Shown here: positions 15,149 to 23,926 of the stretch, one piece after another | How the letters are laid out: each line of letters starts with the position of its first letter | Numbering within the stretch: the first letter of the stretch is position 1 | Assembly: GCA_045615345.1 (NCBI GenBank) | Contig: JAZLER010000009.1 | Span: 1 to 64,000 of the forward strand | Origin: Fumia sp045615345 | GTDB taxonomy: Bacteria > Bacillota > Clostridia > Oscillospirales > Ruminococcaceae | Direction of reading: 5' to 3' | Length of the DNA stretch: 64,000 bases | Notes under the pieces: model-generated | Databases searched by the model: none | What the model was told of the DNA's origin: nothing | What the model saw: the letters and a program-made list of their open reading frames with translations, nothing else | Position numbers and translations under genes: made by a program

Positions 15149-16441
15149 ATGAGTATTACAGTAAAAAAAGAAATCATTGAAAAGGCAAGAACTGATGCTA
15201 CCTGTGAATGGCGCAAACAGTATTATATCGAGGGCGAAGGTCTTAAAAGACTTGAAACCAGAGCTTTTGAAAAATTAAGCGATTCCATTGAATATACCGA
15301 ATACCGTACAAGTGAGGATAACGGCAAAACCTGGAGTGAATGGGAAAGGGAAACAAACACAGGACGAAAAGTATGTGGTGAGGATGAGTACGAATTTTTC
15401 TATGATTCCAACAACAGAGATCTCTGGAATCCCATACATAAGCATTACATTAGCGGTAAGATGCTCAGAATTTTTATAGGTGGATATATGGCTGCCGCCG
15501 ACCTCGACTATGCAGGCGGTAGAGGTTTTTATGACCACGGATTTATCGAGGTTAGAGAAGGCGATAAAATTTATGAGCAGATGGTAGCTTACGAAGAAGG
15601 CGATACCGTATTCAGCGAAGAAACCTATCATAATGACAACTTTTTAAAGCAGAATAATAGCGTTACCTACCAGATGATTGTGTTAAAAGATGGGGACCTT
15701 TTAGTTGGTATAGAGAGTGTACCTATGTATAAAATTTGTGCCATGGCAGGGGTAGACGTAAATGTTATATTCCCTGAAAGAATCGATGATTGCGGCGGCT
15801 TTTTGGTAGCAAGAGGTAAATGGGATAATGTGAATAAACGTTATGACTTTACTTTCTCAAATCCTTTGTATCTTGCATATTACGAAAGTACAAGAGGTAT
15901 TTCCGAACCCGGATTCGTTGAACTTGAGTCAGGAGATATCCTCGTTACTATGCGTGGGTCAAATGTTGTGCAGCCCTGGGCTAAGAAGATGTCACCATAT
16001 CTTCCGGGATATAAATATTTCTCTATCTCAAGAGATGGCGGTAAAACATTCACAAAACCCACTCCCTGGCACTTTGATACAAAGGAAGCAGTATATTCTT
16101 CTTCTACTTATTCAAGAATTTTCAGAAGTATTAAAAACGGTAAAGTGTACTGGGTAGGAAATATCACTGACCCCGTTAACACATACGGAAACTATCCGAG
16201 GTATCCCCTTTATATCGTTGAGATCGACGAAGTATGGGGCGTTGCTAAAAAAGATACGCTTACAGTTATTGATACCAAAGCTCCTGAGGAACATAAAAAC
16301 GTTCAGTTCAGTAATTTCAGCATTTTGCAAAACCGCGAAACAGGTGACGTTGAAATTGTCCTTACAAAATTAGAGCAGTATGCTGATCGTCCCGTTTTTG
16401 AAGGTGACGTTATGAAATACACCATCGTATTACCCGAATAG
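15149..16441 (+). CDS. Sialidase-fold (BNR/Asp-box) protein, copy 1
   Basis: A 430-aa protein predicted to form a six-bladed sialidase-type beta-propeller. Asp-box motifs are visible as SEDNGKTWSEW (near residue 55) and SRDGGKTFTKPTPW (near 290). The family includes exo-alpha-sialidases (GH33) and many enzymes of unknown specificity. No signal peptide or membrane segment is seen, so it is cytoplasmic. AAGGAGGGG lies upstream of the ATG. A paralogue follows 10 nt downstream, and both end with the same motif (FEGDVMKYTIVLPE). The full set of sialidase active-site arginines could not be assigned, so substrate and even hydrolase activity are uncertain. Confidence 0.75.
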   Translation: MSITVKKEIIEKARTDATCEWRKQYYIEGEGLKRLETRAFEKLSDSIEYTEYRTSEDNGKTWSEWERETNTGRKVCGEDEYEFFYDSNNRDLWNPIHKHYISGKMLRIFIGGYMAAADLDYAGGRGFYDHGFIEVREGDKIYEQMVAYEEGDTVFSEETYHNDNFLKQNNSVTYQMIVLKDGDLLVGIESVPMYKICAMAGVDVNVIFPERIDDCGGFLVARGKWDNVNKRYDFTFSNPLYLAYYESTRGISEPGFVELESGDILVTMRGSNVVQPWAKKMSPYLPGYKYFSISRDGGKTFTKPTPWHFDTKEAVYSSSTYSRIFRSIKNGKVYWVGNITDPVNTYGNYPRYPLYIVEIDEVWGVAKKDTLTVIDTKAPEEHKNVQFSNFSILQNRETGDVEIVLTKLEQYADRPVFEGDVMKYTIVLPE

Positions 16442-16451
16442 GAGAAAATTT

Positions 16452-17747
16452 ATGAAATGCAAGGTAATTTCTGAAATTGTAAGCCCTGCAAGAAATGATG
16501 CAGCGTGCGAAGTTTATAAACACTATTATACTGAACCCGAAGGACTTAACCTTCGTCAGGTAAGAGCGCTCGAAGTACAAAGTGATACCCACGAATATGT
16601 TGAGTTTCGCGACAGTAACGATAACGGCAAAACCTGGGGAGAATGGCAAAGAGAAGACCAGGCAGGAAGATTTCCTTTAGGTGAAGATGAGTATCAGTAT
16701 TGGGGCGATTTTGCAAGTCGTGATGTTTATAACCCCGTACACAACCATTATATTACCGTGAATACACACAGAATATATCTCGGCGGATATATGATTGCCT
16801 GTGACCTTGACTGGAAAGGCGAAATTGCTATCCGTGACCATGGTTTCGTCACGGTAAGGGATGATGAAGGCGTTTACCGCCAGATGATTGCATACGAAGA
16901 CGGCAACACTGAGTTTGACGAAAAAACTTATAACCGTGATCCTGAGTTTTTGCATAAGAACAATGGTATGGCGGTACAGTTTAATGTACTCCCCGATGGC
17001 GATGTTTTGTTCTCACTCGAATGTATACCTATGGATAAGATTTGCAAAATAGCAGGTGTTGATGTTAATGAGGTGTTCCCCTCAAGGTCCGGACATGGTG
17101 GCGGATTTATGCTTGCCAGAGGTACATGGGATAACAATAAAAAACGCTATGATTTTACTTTCTCAAGGCCTTTGTATCTTACTGAAAAGCAAAGCTCGAG
17201 AGGTGTTATGGAACCTGTCATCACAAAGCTTAACTCGGGTAAATACCTTATGGTTTTCAGGGTTTCCAATGCAATTTTTGACTGGAACCCCAAGATGTGT
17301 CCGTATACACCGGGATTTAAATATTTTTGTATTTCCGAGGATGAATGCAAAACTTTTTCAACACCTATGCCATGGTTCTTTGATTCTAAGGAAGTTGTAT
17401 ATTCTTCTGCTACCTACTCGCTTTTTGTACGCAGTATAAAAAACGGGAAACTTTACTGGCTTGGTAATATTACAGACCCCACTGAAATTAACGGAAACTA
17501 CCCGAGATATCCTTTGTATATCGCAGAGGTTGACGAAGAATGGGGAGTGCTTAAAAAAGATACCCTTACTCTTATTGATACCAAAAAAGATGGTGAAGGA
17601 GATCAGGTTCAGTTCAGCAATTTCAGCATTATACAAAACAGAGAAAACGGAAACTTGGAAATATATCTTACAAAAATTCAGCAATACGCTGACCGCCCTG
17701 TCTTTGAAGGCGATGTAATGAAGTATACAATTGTATTACCTGAATAA
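16452..17747 (+). CDS. Sialidase-fold (BNR/Asp-box) protein, copy 2
   Basis: A 431-aa tandem paralogue of the preceding gene, similar end to end (shared AADLDY/ACDLDW, DHGFIEVR/DHGFVTVR and the identical C-terminus). The first Asp box SNDNGKTWGEW is intact, while the second reads SEDECKTFSTP, with the usual glycine replaced by cysteine. No signal peptide. GGAGA precedes the ATG. The duplication suggests either two related substrates or a hetero-oligomer. A sialidase-superfamily fold is well supported; the reaction is not. Confidence 0.75.
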   Translation: MKCKVISEIVSPARNDAACEVYKHYYTEPEGLNLRQVRALEVQSDTHEYVEFRDSNDNGKTWGEWQREDQAGRFPLGEDEYQYWGDFASRDVYNPVHNHYITVNTHRIYLGGYMIACDLDWKGEIAIRDHGFVTVRDDEGVYRQMIAYEDGNTEFDEKTYNRDPEFLHKNNGMAVQFNVLPDGDVLFSLECIPMDKICKIAGVDVNEVFPSRSGHGGGFMLARGTWDNNKKRYDFTFSRPLYLTEKQSSRGVMEPVITKLNSGKYLMVFRVSNAIFDWNPKMCPYTPGFKYFCISEDECKTFSTPMPWFFDSKEVVYSSATYSLFVRSIKNGKLYWLGNITDPTEINGNYPRYPLYIAEVDEEWGVLKKDTLTLIDTKKDGEGDQVQFSNFSIIQNRENGNLEIYLTKIQQYADRPVFEGDVMKYTIVLPE

Positions 17748-17748
17748 A

Positions 17749-17788
17749 AATAAAGGAACGAACAATTTGTTCGTTCCTTTATTTTTAC
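17749..17788. terminator. Bidirectional terminator between sialidase-fold genes and rhaD
   Basis: Long inverted repeat AATAAAGGAACGAACAA / TTGTTCGTTCCTTTATT with A/T tracts on both sides, between convergent genes. Confidence 0.88.
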
Positions 17789-18600
17789 AGATTAAGAAAA
17801 TCTTTTCTGTAGTCAAGTCCGAATGCTTCGGCAACTGCAACAAGTTCTTCATCTTTTATTGTATTGATATGAGGAAGATGCGCTATCTTCATATAAAGCT
17901 CTGCAGCTTTTTCAACTGTTTCGATAAGACCGAAAGTTTCGTCAATGTCTTTGCCTGCGCCATAAATTCCGTGAAGTCCCCATACAACAAGACGGTAGTC
18001 GTTCATCTTTTGGGCAGTAGCAATACCAATTTCATTGTTTCCGCAAACCATCCAAGGGAGTACGCCGATACCATCAGGGAAAACAACAATACATTCGGTA
18101 CACATTTCCCAGATAGTGTGAGTGAATTTCTTGTCATCAAGCTCGTGAATATGTGTCATTGCAAGAGTATTTGTCGGGTGAGTGTGCATCACAACACGGT
18201 GGTCGGGGTCTTTTCTGAGCCTTGTAATATGGCTCATAAGATGAGCAGGAAACTCGCTTGTGAATCGTCCGCCATCCTTGTAGCCCCATAAAAGCTCAGC
18301 GGTACAACCATCTTTGGCGATGCGCACGATACCCAAGTTGTTTTCAGGGTCTTTGATTACATTTTTAAAATATTTTCCTGTGCCTGTCACAATAAAGATT
18401 TTGCCTGCAACCTCTTTTGCATCAAAACTTATCGGGATAGTACGGATAACATTGTTGAGGTCTAAATATTCAGCGACCTCATTTTCTTCGAGCATATAGC
18501 TGACATTACCGCCGTTACGCTCGTCCCAGCCGAGGCGATACATATTTGCAGTAACATTTTTCATTTCTTCCACAAAGGGTGCATTTAAAATATTTTTCAT
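17785..18600 (-). CDS. rhaD: L-rhamnulose-1-phosphate aldolase
   Basis: A 271-aa class II aldolase that splits L-rhamnulose-1-phosphate into dihydroxyacetone phosphate and L-lactaldehyde. Zinc-ligand motifs MHTHPTN and LHGIYGAG are present, and NGGNVSYML and TGTGKYF bind the phosphate. Length matches E. coli RhaD (274 aa). The start at 18600 is chosen because it lies 1 nt after the rhaA stop with AGAGG upstream; a 12-residue longer frame would overlap rhaA. Third gene of rhaBAD. Confidence 0.95.
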   Translation of the reverse strand: MKNILNAPFVEEMKNVTANMYRLGWDERNGGNVSYMLEENEVAEYLDLNNVIRTIPISFDAKEVAGKIFIVTGTGKYFKNVIKDPENNLGIVRIAKDGCTAELLWGYKDGGRFTSEFPAHLMSHITRLRKDPDHRVVMHTHPTNTLAMTHIHELDDKKFTHTIWEMCTECIVVFPDGIGVLPWMVCGNNEIGIATAQKMNDYRLVVWGLHGIYGAGKDIDETFGLIETVEKAAELYMKIAHLPHINTIKDEELVAVAEAFGLDYRKDFLNL

Positions 18601-18601
18601 T

Positions 18602-19864
18602 TTAGTTACCTCTTTTTGTAAGTGTATTTTTTTCATATTCTTTTACTTTATCAAACCATTCACCGTCAACGGGAGTATTACATACTCTGCAGTATTCTTC
18701 CCATACATCACCGAAAGGCAGAGTTTTAAGCTCCTCTTTTTTTACCATAAGTTCGGTCCACTCGTTTTTATCCTGTAATTCTTTTAAAAGCGCATCGGGG
18801 GAGAGAAGTGCTTCAAGTAACGCTTTCTGTACATTCCTTAACCCTACACACCACGCGGAAATACGGTTGATGGATGCATCGAAATAGTCAAGCGCAATTT
18901 TAACTTTGCCATCAAGACCGCCGCAACGGACAATCTCTTTGCAAATTTCACGGGTTTCGTCATCAAACAGTACAACATGGTCACTGTCCCAACGGATAGG
19001 GCGTGTGATATGTAAAGCAATTTCAGGGAAAAAGGTGAGAAGTGATGAAATCTTATCCGATACAACCTCTGTCGGATGATAATGTCCATTATCCATAAGG
19101 GGGATGCATTTATCGGAGTTTTTGGCAGCATAAGAAAGGGCAACCTCGGCACTTCCTACTGTATACGCTTCAACACCGATACCGAAAACTTTCGACTCAA
19201 CGCAGGGTTTTACCATATCAAAATCAAAAGGCTCGGAGAGAATTTCGTCAAGGGAAGCTTTGAATCTTTGTCTTGGACCTATTCTGTCAGCAGGGATATC
19301 CTTGAACCCGTCACCTGTCCAGATATTCATAATACAGGGCTCTTTGAGTTCTTCTGCGAGATACTGAGAAATTCTGATACAGGCTTTTCCGTGCTCAATC
19401 CAGAATTTACGGGTTTCTTCATTGGGGCTTGAAAGGGTTAAGGGGTCGCATTTCGGATGTGAGAAGAAAGTGGGGTTAAAGTCACAGCCTAAGTTTCTTT
19501 CTTTGCAAAAATCCACCCATTTTTTGAAATGCTTGGGTTCGATTTTATCTCTGTCAACCCAGGGGTTTTCTTCGTCAAAAATAGCATAACAAGCATGAAG
19601 ATTAAGTTTCTTAGTACCGGGGCAGAGTTTTAACACCATATCAATATCGTCCATTAACTCTTTTGGGGTACGCGCTCTTCCGGGATAATTTCCCGTAGTC
19701 TGAATACCACCCGAGAGAGAGTCAACCTTCTGGTCAAAACCTCTTACATCATCGCCTTGCCAGCAGTGAAGTGACACGGGTACAGATTTTAAAATTTCAA
19801 TCGCTTTATCGGTATCGATACCGATTTTTGTATATATTTCTTTTGCACTTTGATATCTGCTCAT
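18602..19864 (-). CDS. rhaA: L-rhamnose isomerase
   Basis: A 420-aa TIM-barrel metalloenzyme converting L-rhamnose to L-rhamnulose. Family hallmarks are SLHCWQGDDVRGF at the N-terminus, LDYFDASINR (metal-binding Asp), DNGHYHPTE and HITRPIRWDSDHV. Length agrees with E. coli RhaA (419 aa). The start codon overlaps the rhaB stop by one base (TGATG), so the two are translationally coupled. Middle gene of the rhaBAD operon. Confidence 0.97.
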   Translation of the reverse strand: MSRYQSAKEIYTKIGIDTDKAIEILKSVPVSLHCWQGDDVRGFDQKVDSLSGGIQTTGNYPGRARTPKELMDDIDMVLKLCPGTKKLNLHACYAIFDEENPWVDRDKIEPKHFKKWVDFCKERNLGCDFNPTFFSHPKCDPLTLSSPNEETRKFWIEHGKACIRISQYLAEELKEPCIMNIWTGDGFKDIPADRIGPRQRFKASLDEILSEPFDFDMVKPCVESKVFGIGVEAYTVGSAEVALSYAAKNSDKCIPLMDNGHYHPTEVVSDKISSLLTFFPEIALHITRPIRWDSDHVVLFDDETREICKEIVRCGGLDGKVKIALDYFDASINRISAWCVGLRNVQKALLEALLSPDALLKELQDKNEWTELMVKKEELKTLPFGDVWEEYCRVCNTPVDGEWFDKVKEYEKNTLTKRGN

Positions 19865-21231
19865 CAGTCTGCCTCCTTTATTTCAAAAGATTTCTTTACA
19901 ATTTCTCTTGCCTCTTTGAGGGTGAGATTATATGTATACATAATCTGTGACAGGATATTTCCTGTTGCGGTAGCTTCGGTAAGGCCTGTAAAAACCTTTT
20001 TGCCCGTGATTTTTGCGGTAAGGTGATTTAAGTATTCATCACGGCTACCACCACCAACAATATGTATCTCGGAAATTTTTTTATTGCTTATTCTTTCGAT
20101 TTCTTTTATCGTTTTGTCATATGATTTTGCAAGTGACAGGTAGACACTTTTAAGTACATCTGCAATCGGTAAATCAGGTTTTTTGAGATAATTTCTCACA
20201 GCTTCAATCATATTCTCGGGTGCAAGAAAACTGTTGTCTGTGGGGTCAATGCATTCAGTAAAATCGCTTTGCATTGCCATATTCATCATTTCATCGTAGC
20301 TGTATTTTTTTTGGAGGTCACGCCTTATGCATTGGAAAAACCACATACCAATAATATTTTTCAGAAAACGGAATCGGTATTCTACTCCACCTTCATTTGT
20401 AAAGTTTGCATTGAGCGCATCTGAAGTGAGTACAGGATTTTCGTTTTCTGTTCCCAAAAGGCTCCATGTACCCGAGGAAATATAAACGCTTTCTTCGTCT
20501 ATGGGACAAGCGGCAACTGCAGAAGCTGTGTCGTGAGAGGCCGCGGATAAAACCTTTGCATTAAAACCTACTACATTTTGAATTTCTTCGGTGAAATCAC
20601 CTAAGTGTGTAGCGGGCAAAGCTATATCGCAAAGCAAATCTTTTGAAATGCCCAAAGTATCAAGAATTTCTTTGTCCCAGTTTTTGCTGGTTGCATTTAC
20701 AAGATTTGTAGTAGTTGCATTTGTGTATTCGTTTTTTAGCGCACCACAAAGTTTAAAAGAAAGGTAAGACGGCATCAGAAGACAGTATTTTGCCTTTTTT
20801 AGCTTTCCGCAATTTTTGTCACAATAAAGCTGATATATTGTATTGAAATTCATCTTCTGAATTCCCGTAATTGAATAAAGTTTTTCCTGTGGCAGAATTT
20901 CACCAAGTTCTTTTGATGCTTTTTCGGTACGGCTGTCACGATAGCTTACAGCAGGAAGGATTTCTTTTTTGTTTTCATCAAGCAGAACATAGTCAACCCC
21001 CCATGTATCAATAGCAACAGTATCAGGGATTTTTCCGATTTCCTTACACTTTTTTATGCCATTTATAACTTCATTTACAAGGGTTTCGATGTCCCAGATG
21101 AGGGTATCATTTTCTTTTTTGAGATTATTTTCAAATCTGTAAATTTCTTCAAGACAGAGCTTTTCGTCAACCAGAGAACCCAAAATATGTCGTCCGCTTG
21201 AAGCACCTATATCTATTGCAAGATGGTACAA
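19864..21231 (-). CDS. rhaB: L-rhamnulokinase
   Basis: A 455-aa FGGY-family kinase phosphorylating L-rhamnulose with ATP. The N-terminal IDIGASSGRHILG is characteristic of rhamnulokinases (phosphate-binding loop). AIDTWGVDYVLLD, YRDSRTEKA and the C-terminal IHIVGGGSRDEYLNHLTA (adenosine site) confirm the subfamily. GAGGTG lies upstream of the ATG. First gene of rhaBAD, with its own promoter and an AraC-type regulator upstream. Confidence 0.95.
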   Translation of the reverse strand: MYHLAIDIGASSGRHILGSLVDEKLCLEEIYRFENNLKKENDTLIWDIETLVNEVINGIKKCKEIGKIPDTVAIDTWGVDYVLLDENKKEILPAVSYRDSRTEKASKELGEILPQEKLYSITGIQKMNFNTIYQLYCDKNCGKLKKAKYCLLMPSYLSFKLCGALKNEYTNATTTNLVNATSKNWDKEILDTLGISKDLLCDIALPATHLGDFTEEIQNVVGFNAKVLSAASHDTASAVAACPIDEESVYISSGTWSLLGTENENPVLTSDALNANFTNEGGVEYRFRFLKNIIGMWFFQCIRRDLQKKYSYDEMMNMAMQSDFTECIDPTDNSFLAPENMIEAVRNYLKKPDLPIADVLKSVYLSLAKSYDKTIKEIERISNKKISEIHIVGGGSRDEYLNHLTAKITGKKVFTGLTEATATGNILSQIMYTYNLTLKEAREIVKKSFEIKEAD

Positions 21232-21261
21232 AAAAACACCTCTTTTCTCATGTATAAGCTA

Positions 21262-21290
21262 ATTATACAACAGGGAAAGGAGATGTTCAA
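21262..21290 (-). promoter_or_regulatory. Promoter of rhaBAD
   Basis: On the - strand: TTGAAC (21285-21290), 17-nt spacer, TATAAT (21262-21267), about 30 nt before the rhaB start. It lies between the AraC gene and rhaB, so the regulator and operon can be transcribed separately. Confidence 0.78.
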
Positions 21291-21317
21291 GGTTCTTATT
21301 TGATTAAAAAAATGTCC

Positions 21318-22268
21318 TTATTTGCAATCACGGTATTTCTTGGGCGAAAGAGAGAATTTCTTAGAAAAGATACGATGAAAATAACTTGCATTTTCATATC
21401 CCACCATTATCGAAATATCCGAAACATTCATATCAGTATGTTTTAACAGGAAAGCCGCCTGAGAAAGACGCTTTTCCTGTAAAAGGTCGGTGTAGGTTTT
21501 TCCCGAAAGATTTTTGATTTCCTTTGAAAGGGAGTAAAAATCATAGCCTAAAATAGTTGCAAGTTCATTCAAACTTCCGTCTTTGTAATTTTCATCTATA
21601 TACCTGAAAACTTCAAGTAAAACGGAGTCCGTCTTTTTGTCGGTGTAAAGTTTGTCGGTATGGTTTGTGAGTTCTAAAAACAAAAGCCCCATTGTAATTG
21701 TGATGGCGTTTCGCTTGAGAGCGTTTCCCGAAACCAATGTGTAAATCAGGTTTTCTATGAGATTTTGTATAGGTAAAACTTCAGAAACCTTAAAGTGAAG
21801 ATAATGATTTTCGGTGTTTTTGTGTGTCAGCGCATCAATTACAAATCGTTTGAGGGGAGTTTCTTCTTCGCCCAACATTTCAAGTATTTTGTCAAAAAAC
21901 TGTGGATTTATAATAAAGTTTACAGCGATGTCTTCTTCATCGGCACGCCTTATTTCCTGTGTGGCAGATGTGCTGAGAAACAACAATTCACCCTCATTTA
22001 AGGTGATAACATCTCCGTTAATTATATGCGTGGTACTCCCTTTGCACATATAGACTACCTCTACATAATCGTGGGTATGGGGAGGAAAATCCACAAAACG
22101 GGTGTGAGGTCTTATCGAGATGAGCTTACCGTTTTTGAGGAGTTTTTGATATTTTACTGTATTACCATCAGTCATATAAATATTTTTATTTATACTCTTT
22201 CCTGAAAGTATATCTTTTTCTTCATCTGTTATGACAGCGAGCTTTTCAATTATGTCCTTATTTATCAA
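21318..22268 (-). CDS. AraC-family regulator, probably of the rha operon
   Basis: A 316-aa regulator with an N-terminal cupin-like sensing domain (RPHTRFVDFPPHTHDYVEVVY, residues ~60-80) and a C-terminal AraC double helix-turn-helix (LNELATILGYDFYSLSKEI, then MNVSDISIMVGYENASYFHRIF). The TTG at 22268 is preferred: GAGGTGAGG lies just upstream and the longer frame has no ribosome binding site. It is located directly upstream of rhaBAD in the same direction and divergent from a GH1 gene, so it may control both. The rhamnose link rests on position only. Confidence 0.85.
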   Translation of the reverse strand: MINKDIIEKLAVITDEEKDILSGKSINKNIYMTDGNTVKYQKLLKNGKLISIRPHTRFVDFPPHTHDYVEVVYMCKGSTTHIINGDVITLNEGELLFLSTSATQEIRRADEEDIAVNFIINPQFFDKILEMLGEEETPLKRFVIDALTHKNTENHYLHFKVSEVLPIQNLIENLIYTLVSGNALKRNAITITMGLLFLELTNHTDKLYTDKKTDSVLLEVFRYIDENYKDGSLNELATILGYDFYSLSKEIKNLSGKTYTDLLQEKRLSQAAFLLKHTDMNVSDISIMVGYENASYFHRIFSKKFSLSPKKYRDCK

Positions 22269-22356
22269 TGCCCTCACCTCATTTTTAGAATAACATAAAC
22301 AAACTGAAAACACAATAATATTTTCGTGTTTTGCTTTTGAAAAGGTAAAAAAATCA

Positions 22357-22385
22357 TTGAAAAGATAGTTTTTTGAATGTATAAT
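22357..22385 (+). promoter_or_regulatory. Promoter of the GH1 gene
   Basis: TTGAAA (22357-22362), 17-nt spacer, TATAAT (22380-22385), 22 nt before the GH1 start. It sits in the divergent AraC/GH1 intergenic region. Confidence 0.8.
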
Positions 22386-22406
22386 TTAATAAAGGAGGGG
22401 CATTTT

Positions 22407-23750
22407 ATGACAGATCCGTTTTCAATTCCTGCATTTTCGTTTCCGAAAAACTTTGAGTTTGGCTCAGCTACGGCAGGACACCAGATTGAGGGAAATAATA
22501 TTAATTCCAATAACTATTTTGAAGAGTTAAAAGAAAAAGAGAAAAATCCTGATTATCCGCTTTCGGGACTTGCCTGTAACAGCTATAATATGTATGAAGA
22601 AGATTCAAAAATCCTTTCTGAGTTCGGGCATAAAGTTTACAGAATGAGTATTGAATGGTCAAGAATTGAACCCGAAGAAGGCACATTTCTGCAAGAGGAA
22701 GTTGACCATTATAAAAAGGTTTTTGAATCTTTAAAGAAAAGAAATATTAAAATCTGCCTTACTTTAAATCACGGGACAGTTCCGCAGTGGTTTGCTATGA
22801 AAGGCTGGTTTCATAAAAAAGAAAATCTTCCCTTTTTTGAAAGATATGTTGAATATATAGTGCCGAGAATTTGTCAGTATGTTGATTACTGGATTGTATT
22901 GAATGAGCCAAATGGTGCTACCGATACTGCATGGTTTGCTTTTAAATTCAATGCAGTTTTGGCACATGCAAGAGCAAACAGCATAATCAAAAAGTATTCA
23001 AAAGCCCCTGTGAGTACATCGATTATGTATGTTCAGCAATTTGCAAAAAGACAAAACGACCGTTTTGACCTTATGATTCAGGATTTTAACGATGTTGTTA
23101 TGCACGAATACTTTTTCCATGCCATCAGGACGGGGGAACTCGTAGTGCCTTATCACGATGCGATTTATGACCCTGAAATCAAAAATTCCTGTGATTTCTG
23201 GGCTATAAACAGTTATAACAGACGACTTGTTGATGCAAGGGTTAAGGGCTTCACTTCTGACCGTTACCGTCACGAGAAACTTCAGGTTTTAGAAAACAGT
23301 AATATGGGAAGCAGTATGTTCGCGGAATGCCTTATCCACAATACCACAAGGCTTATGGATAAACCTGTGTACATTACCGAATGCGGGTACCCTGCCCATG
23401 ACGATGATTTTTCGCTTGTTTATCTTGTGGAATACTTAAGCGCTGTTTCGGAAGCAATCGGAATGGGAGTTGATATCAAAGGATTCTTTTACTGGTCGCT
23501 CATTGATAATTATGAGTGGGGTTCTTATGTGCCTCAGTTCGGACTTTTTAAAGTTGACCGTGAAAACGATTTTAAACGCACCCCTAAAAAAGTTGCTTAT
23601 CTTTATCGCGATATTATTAAAAATGGCGGTTATACTCCCGATATGCTGAAAAAATATTTAAATGAATTGCCCCGTGTGAAATACGGAGTTGACTATAAGC
23701 CAACTGAAGCCATTGGTGCTAAAAATGTTTTCCAGGGCGGAGATAGTTAA
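22407..23750 (+). CDS. GH1-family glycoside hydrolase (beta-glucosidase-like)
   Basis: A 447-aa GH1 TIM-barrel enzyme. The acid/base glutamate is Glu167 in IVLNEPN and the nucleophile Glu325 in YITECG, where GH1 usually has TENG. FGSATAGHQIEGN at the N-terminus and the C-terminal FYWSLIDNYEWGSYVPQFGL are diagnostic. GH1 enzymes cleave beta-glucosides, beta-galactosides or their 6-phosphates. No phosphate-binding motif or signal peptide is evident, so an unphosphorylated imported substrate is likely. The ATG at 22407 has AAAGGAGGGG upstream. Divergent from the AraC gene next to rhaBAD, so the substrate could be a rhamnosylated glucoside. Confidence 0.92.
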   Translation: MTDPFSIPAFSFPKNFEFGSATAGHQIEGNNINSNNYFEELKEKEKNPDYPLSGLACNSYNMYEEDSKILSEFGHKVYRMSIEWSRIEPEEGTFLQEEVDHYKKVFESLKKRNIKICLTLNHGTVPQWFAMKGWFHKKENLPFFERYVEYIVPRICQYVDYWIVLNEPNGATDTAWFAFKFNAVLAHARANSIIKKYSKAPVSTSIMYVQQFAKRQNDRFDLMIQDFNDVVMHEYFFHAIRTGELVVPYHDAIYDPEIKNSCDFWAINSYNRRLVDARVKGFTSDRYRHEKLQVLENSNMGSSMFAECLIHNTTRLMDKPVYITECGYPAHDDDFSLVYLVEYLSAVSEAIGMGVDIKGFFYWSLIDNYEWGSYVPQFGLFKVDRENDFKRTPKKVAYLYRDIIKNGGYTPDMLKKYLNELPRVKYGVDYKPTEAIGAKNVFQGGDS

Positions 23751-23763
23751 TTTTATCTTGTAT

Positions 23764-23808
23764 CAAAACCTTCTTTTTTCCAATACTATGGAAAAAGGAG
23801 GTTTTTTT
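23764..23808 (+). terminator. Terminator hairpin whose 3' arm contains a ribosome binding site
   Basis: AAAACCTTCTTTTTTCC / GGAAAAAGGAGGTTTT around ATACTAT, followed by a T tract (near-perfect pairing with one mismatch and one bulge). It follows the GH1 gene. The 3' arm holds AAGGAGG, 9 nt before the ATG of a 23-aa ORF. Confidence 0.75.
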
Positions 23809-23880
23809 ATGTTTTTAAGTTTTGTGGGTGGGACAATTTTCGGAGTATTCATTATGTGCCTTATGCAGATTAACAAATGA
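23809..23880 (+). CDS. 23-aa membrane peptide, DUF3789-like
   Basis: A 23-codon ORF (MFLSFVGGTIFGVFIMCLMQINK) with an excellent AAGGAGG ribosome binding site. It is almost entirely one hydrophobic helix with a GG-x3-G pattern and a MCL-Q-x-K end, resembling the DUF3789 family of tiny Clostridia membrane peptides. It lies directly after the GH1 terminator hairpin, so expression may depend on read-through or on that hairpin opening. Function unknown. It is too short to be certain, but the start signal is stronger than chance would give. Confidence 0.55.
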   Translation: MFLSFVGGTIFGVFIMCLMQINK

Positions 23881-23909
23881 TTGATTTTTTAAAATTATGG
23901 TGATATACT
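23881..23909 (+). promoter_or_regulatory. Promoter of the isomerase-like/acetyltransferase pair
   Basis: TTGATT (23881-23886), 17-nt spacer, TATACT (23904-23909), 18 nt before the ATG at 23927. Confidence 0.65.
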
Positions 23910-23926
23910 TTACCTGAGGTGATATT

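Noticed and set aside
15149..17747. Recent assembly duplication
   Set aside because: The two sialidase-fold genes are clearly diverged along their length and have different second Asp boxes, so the tandem copy is genuine.
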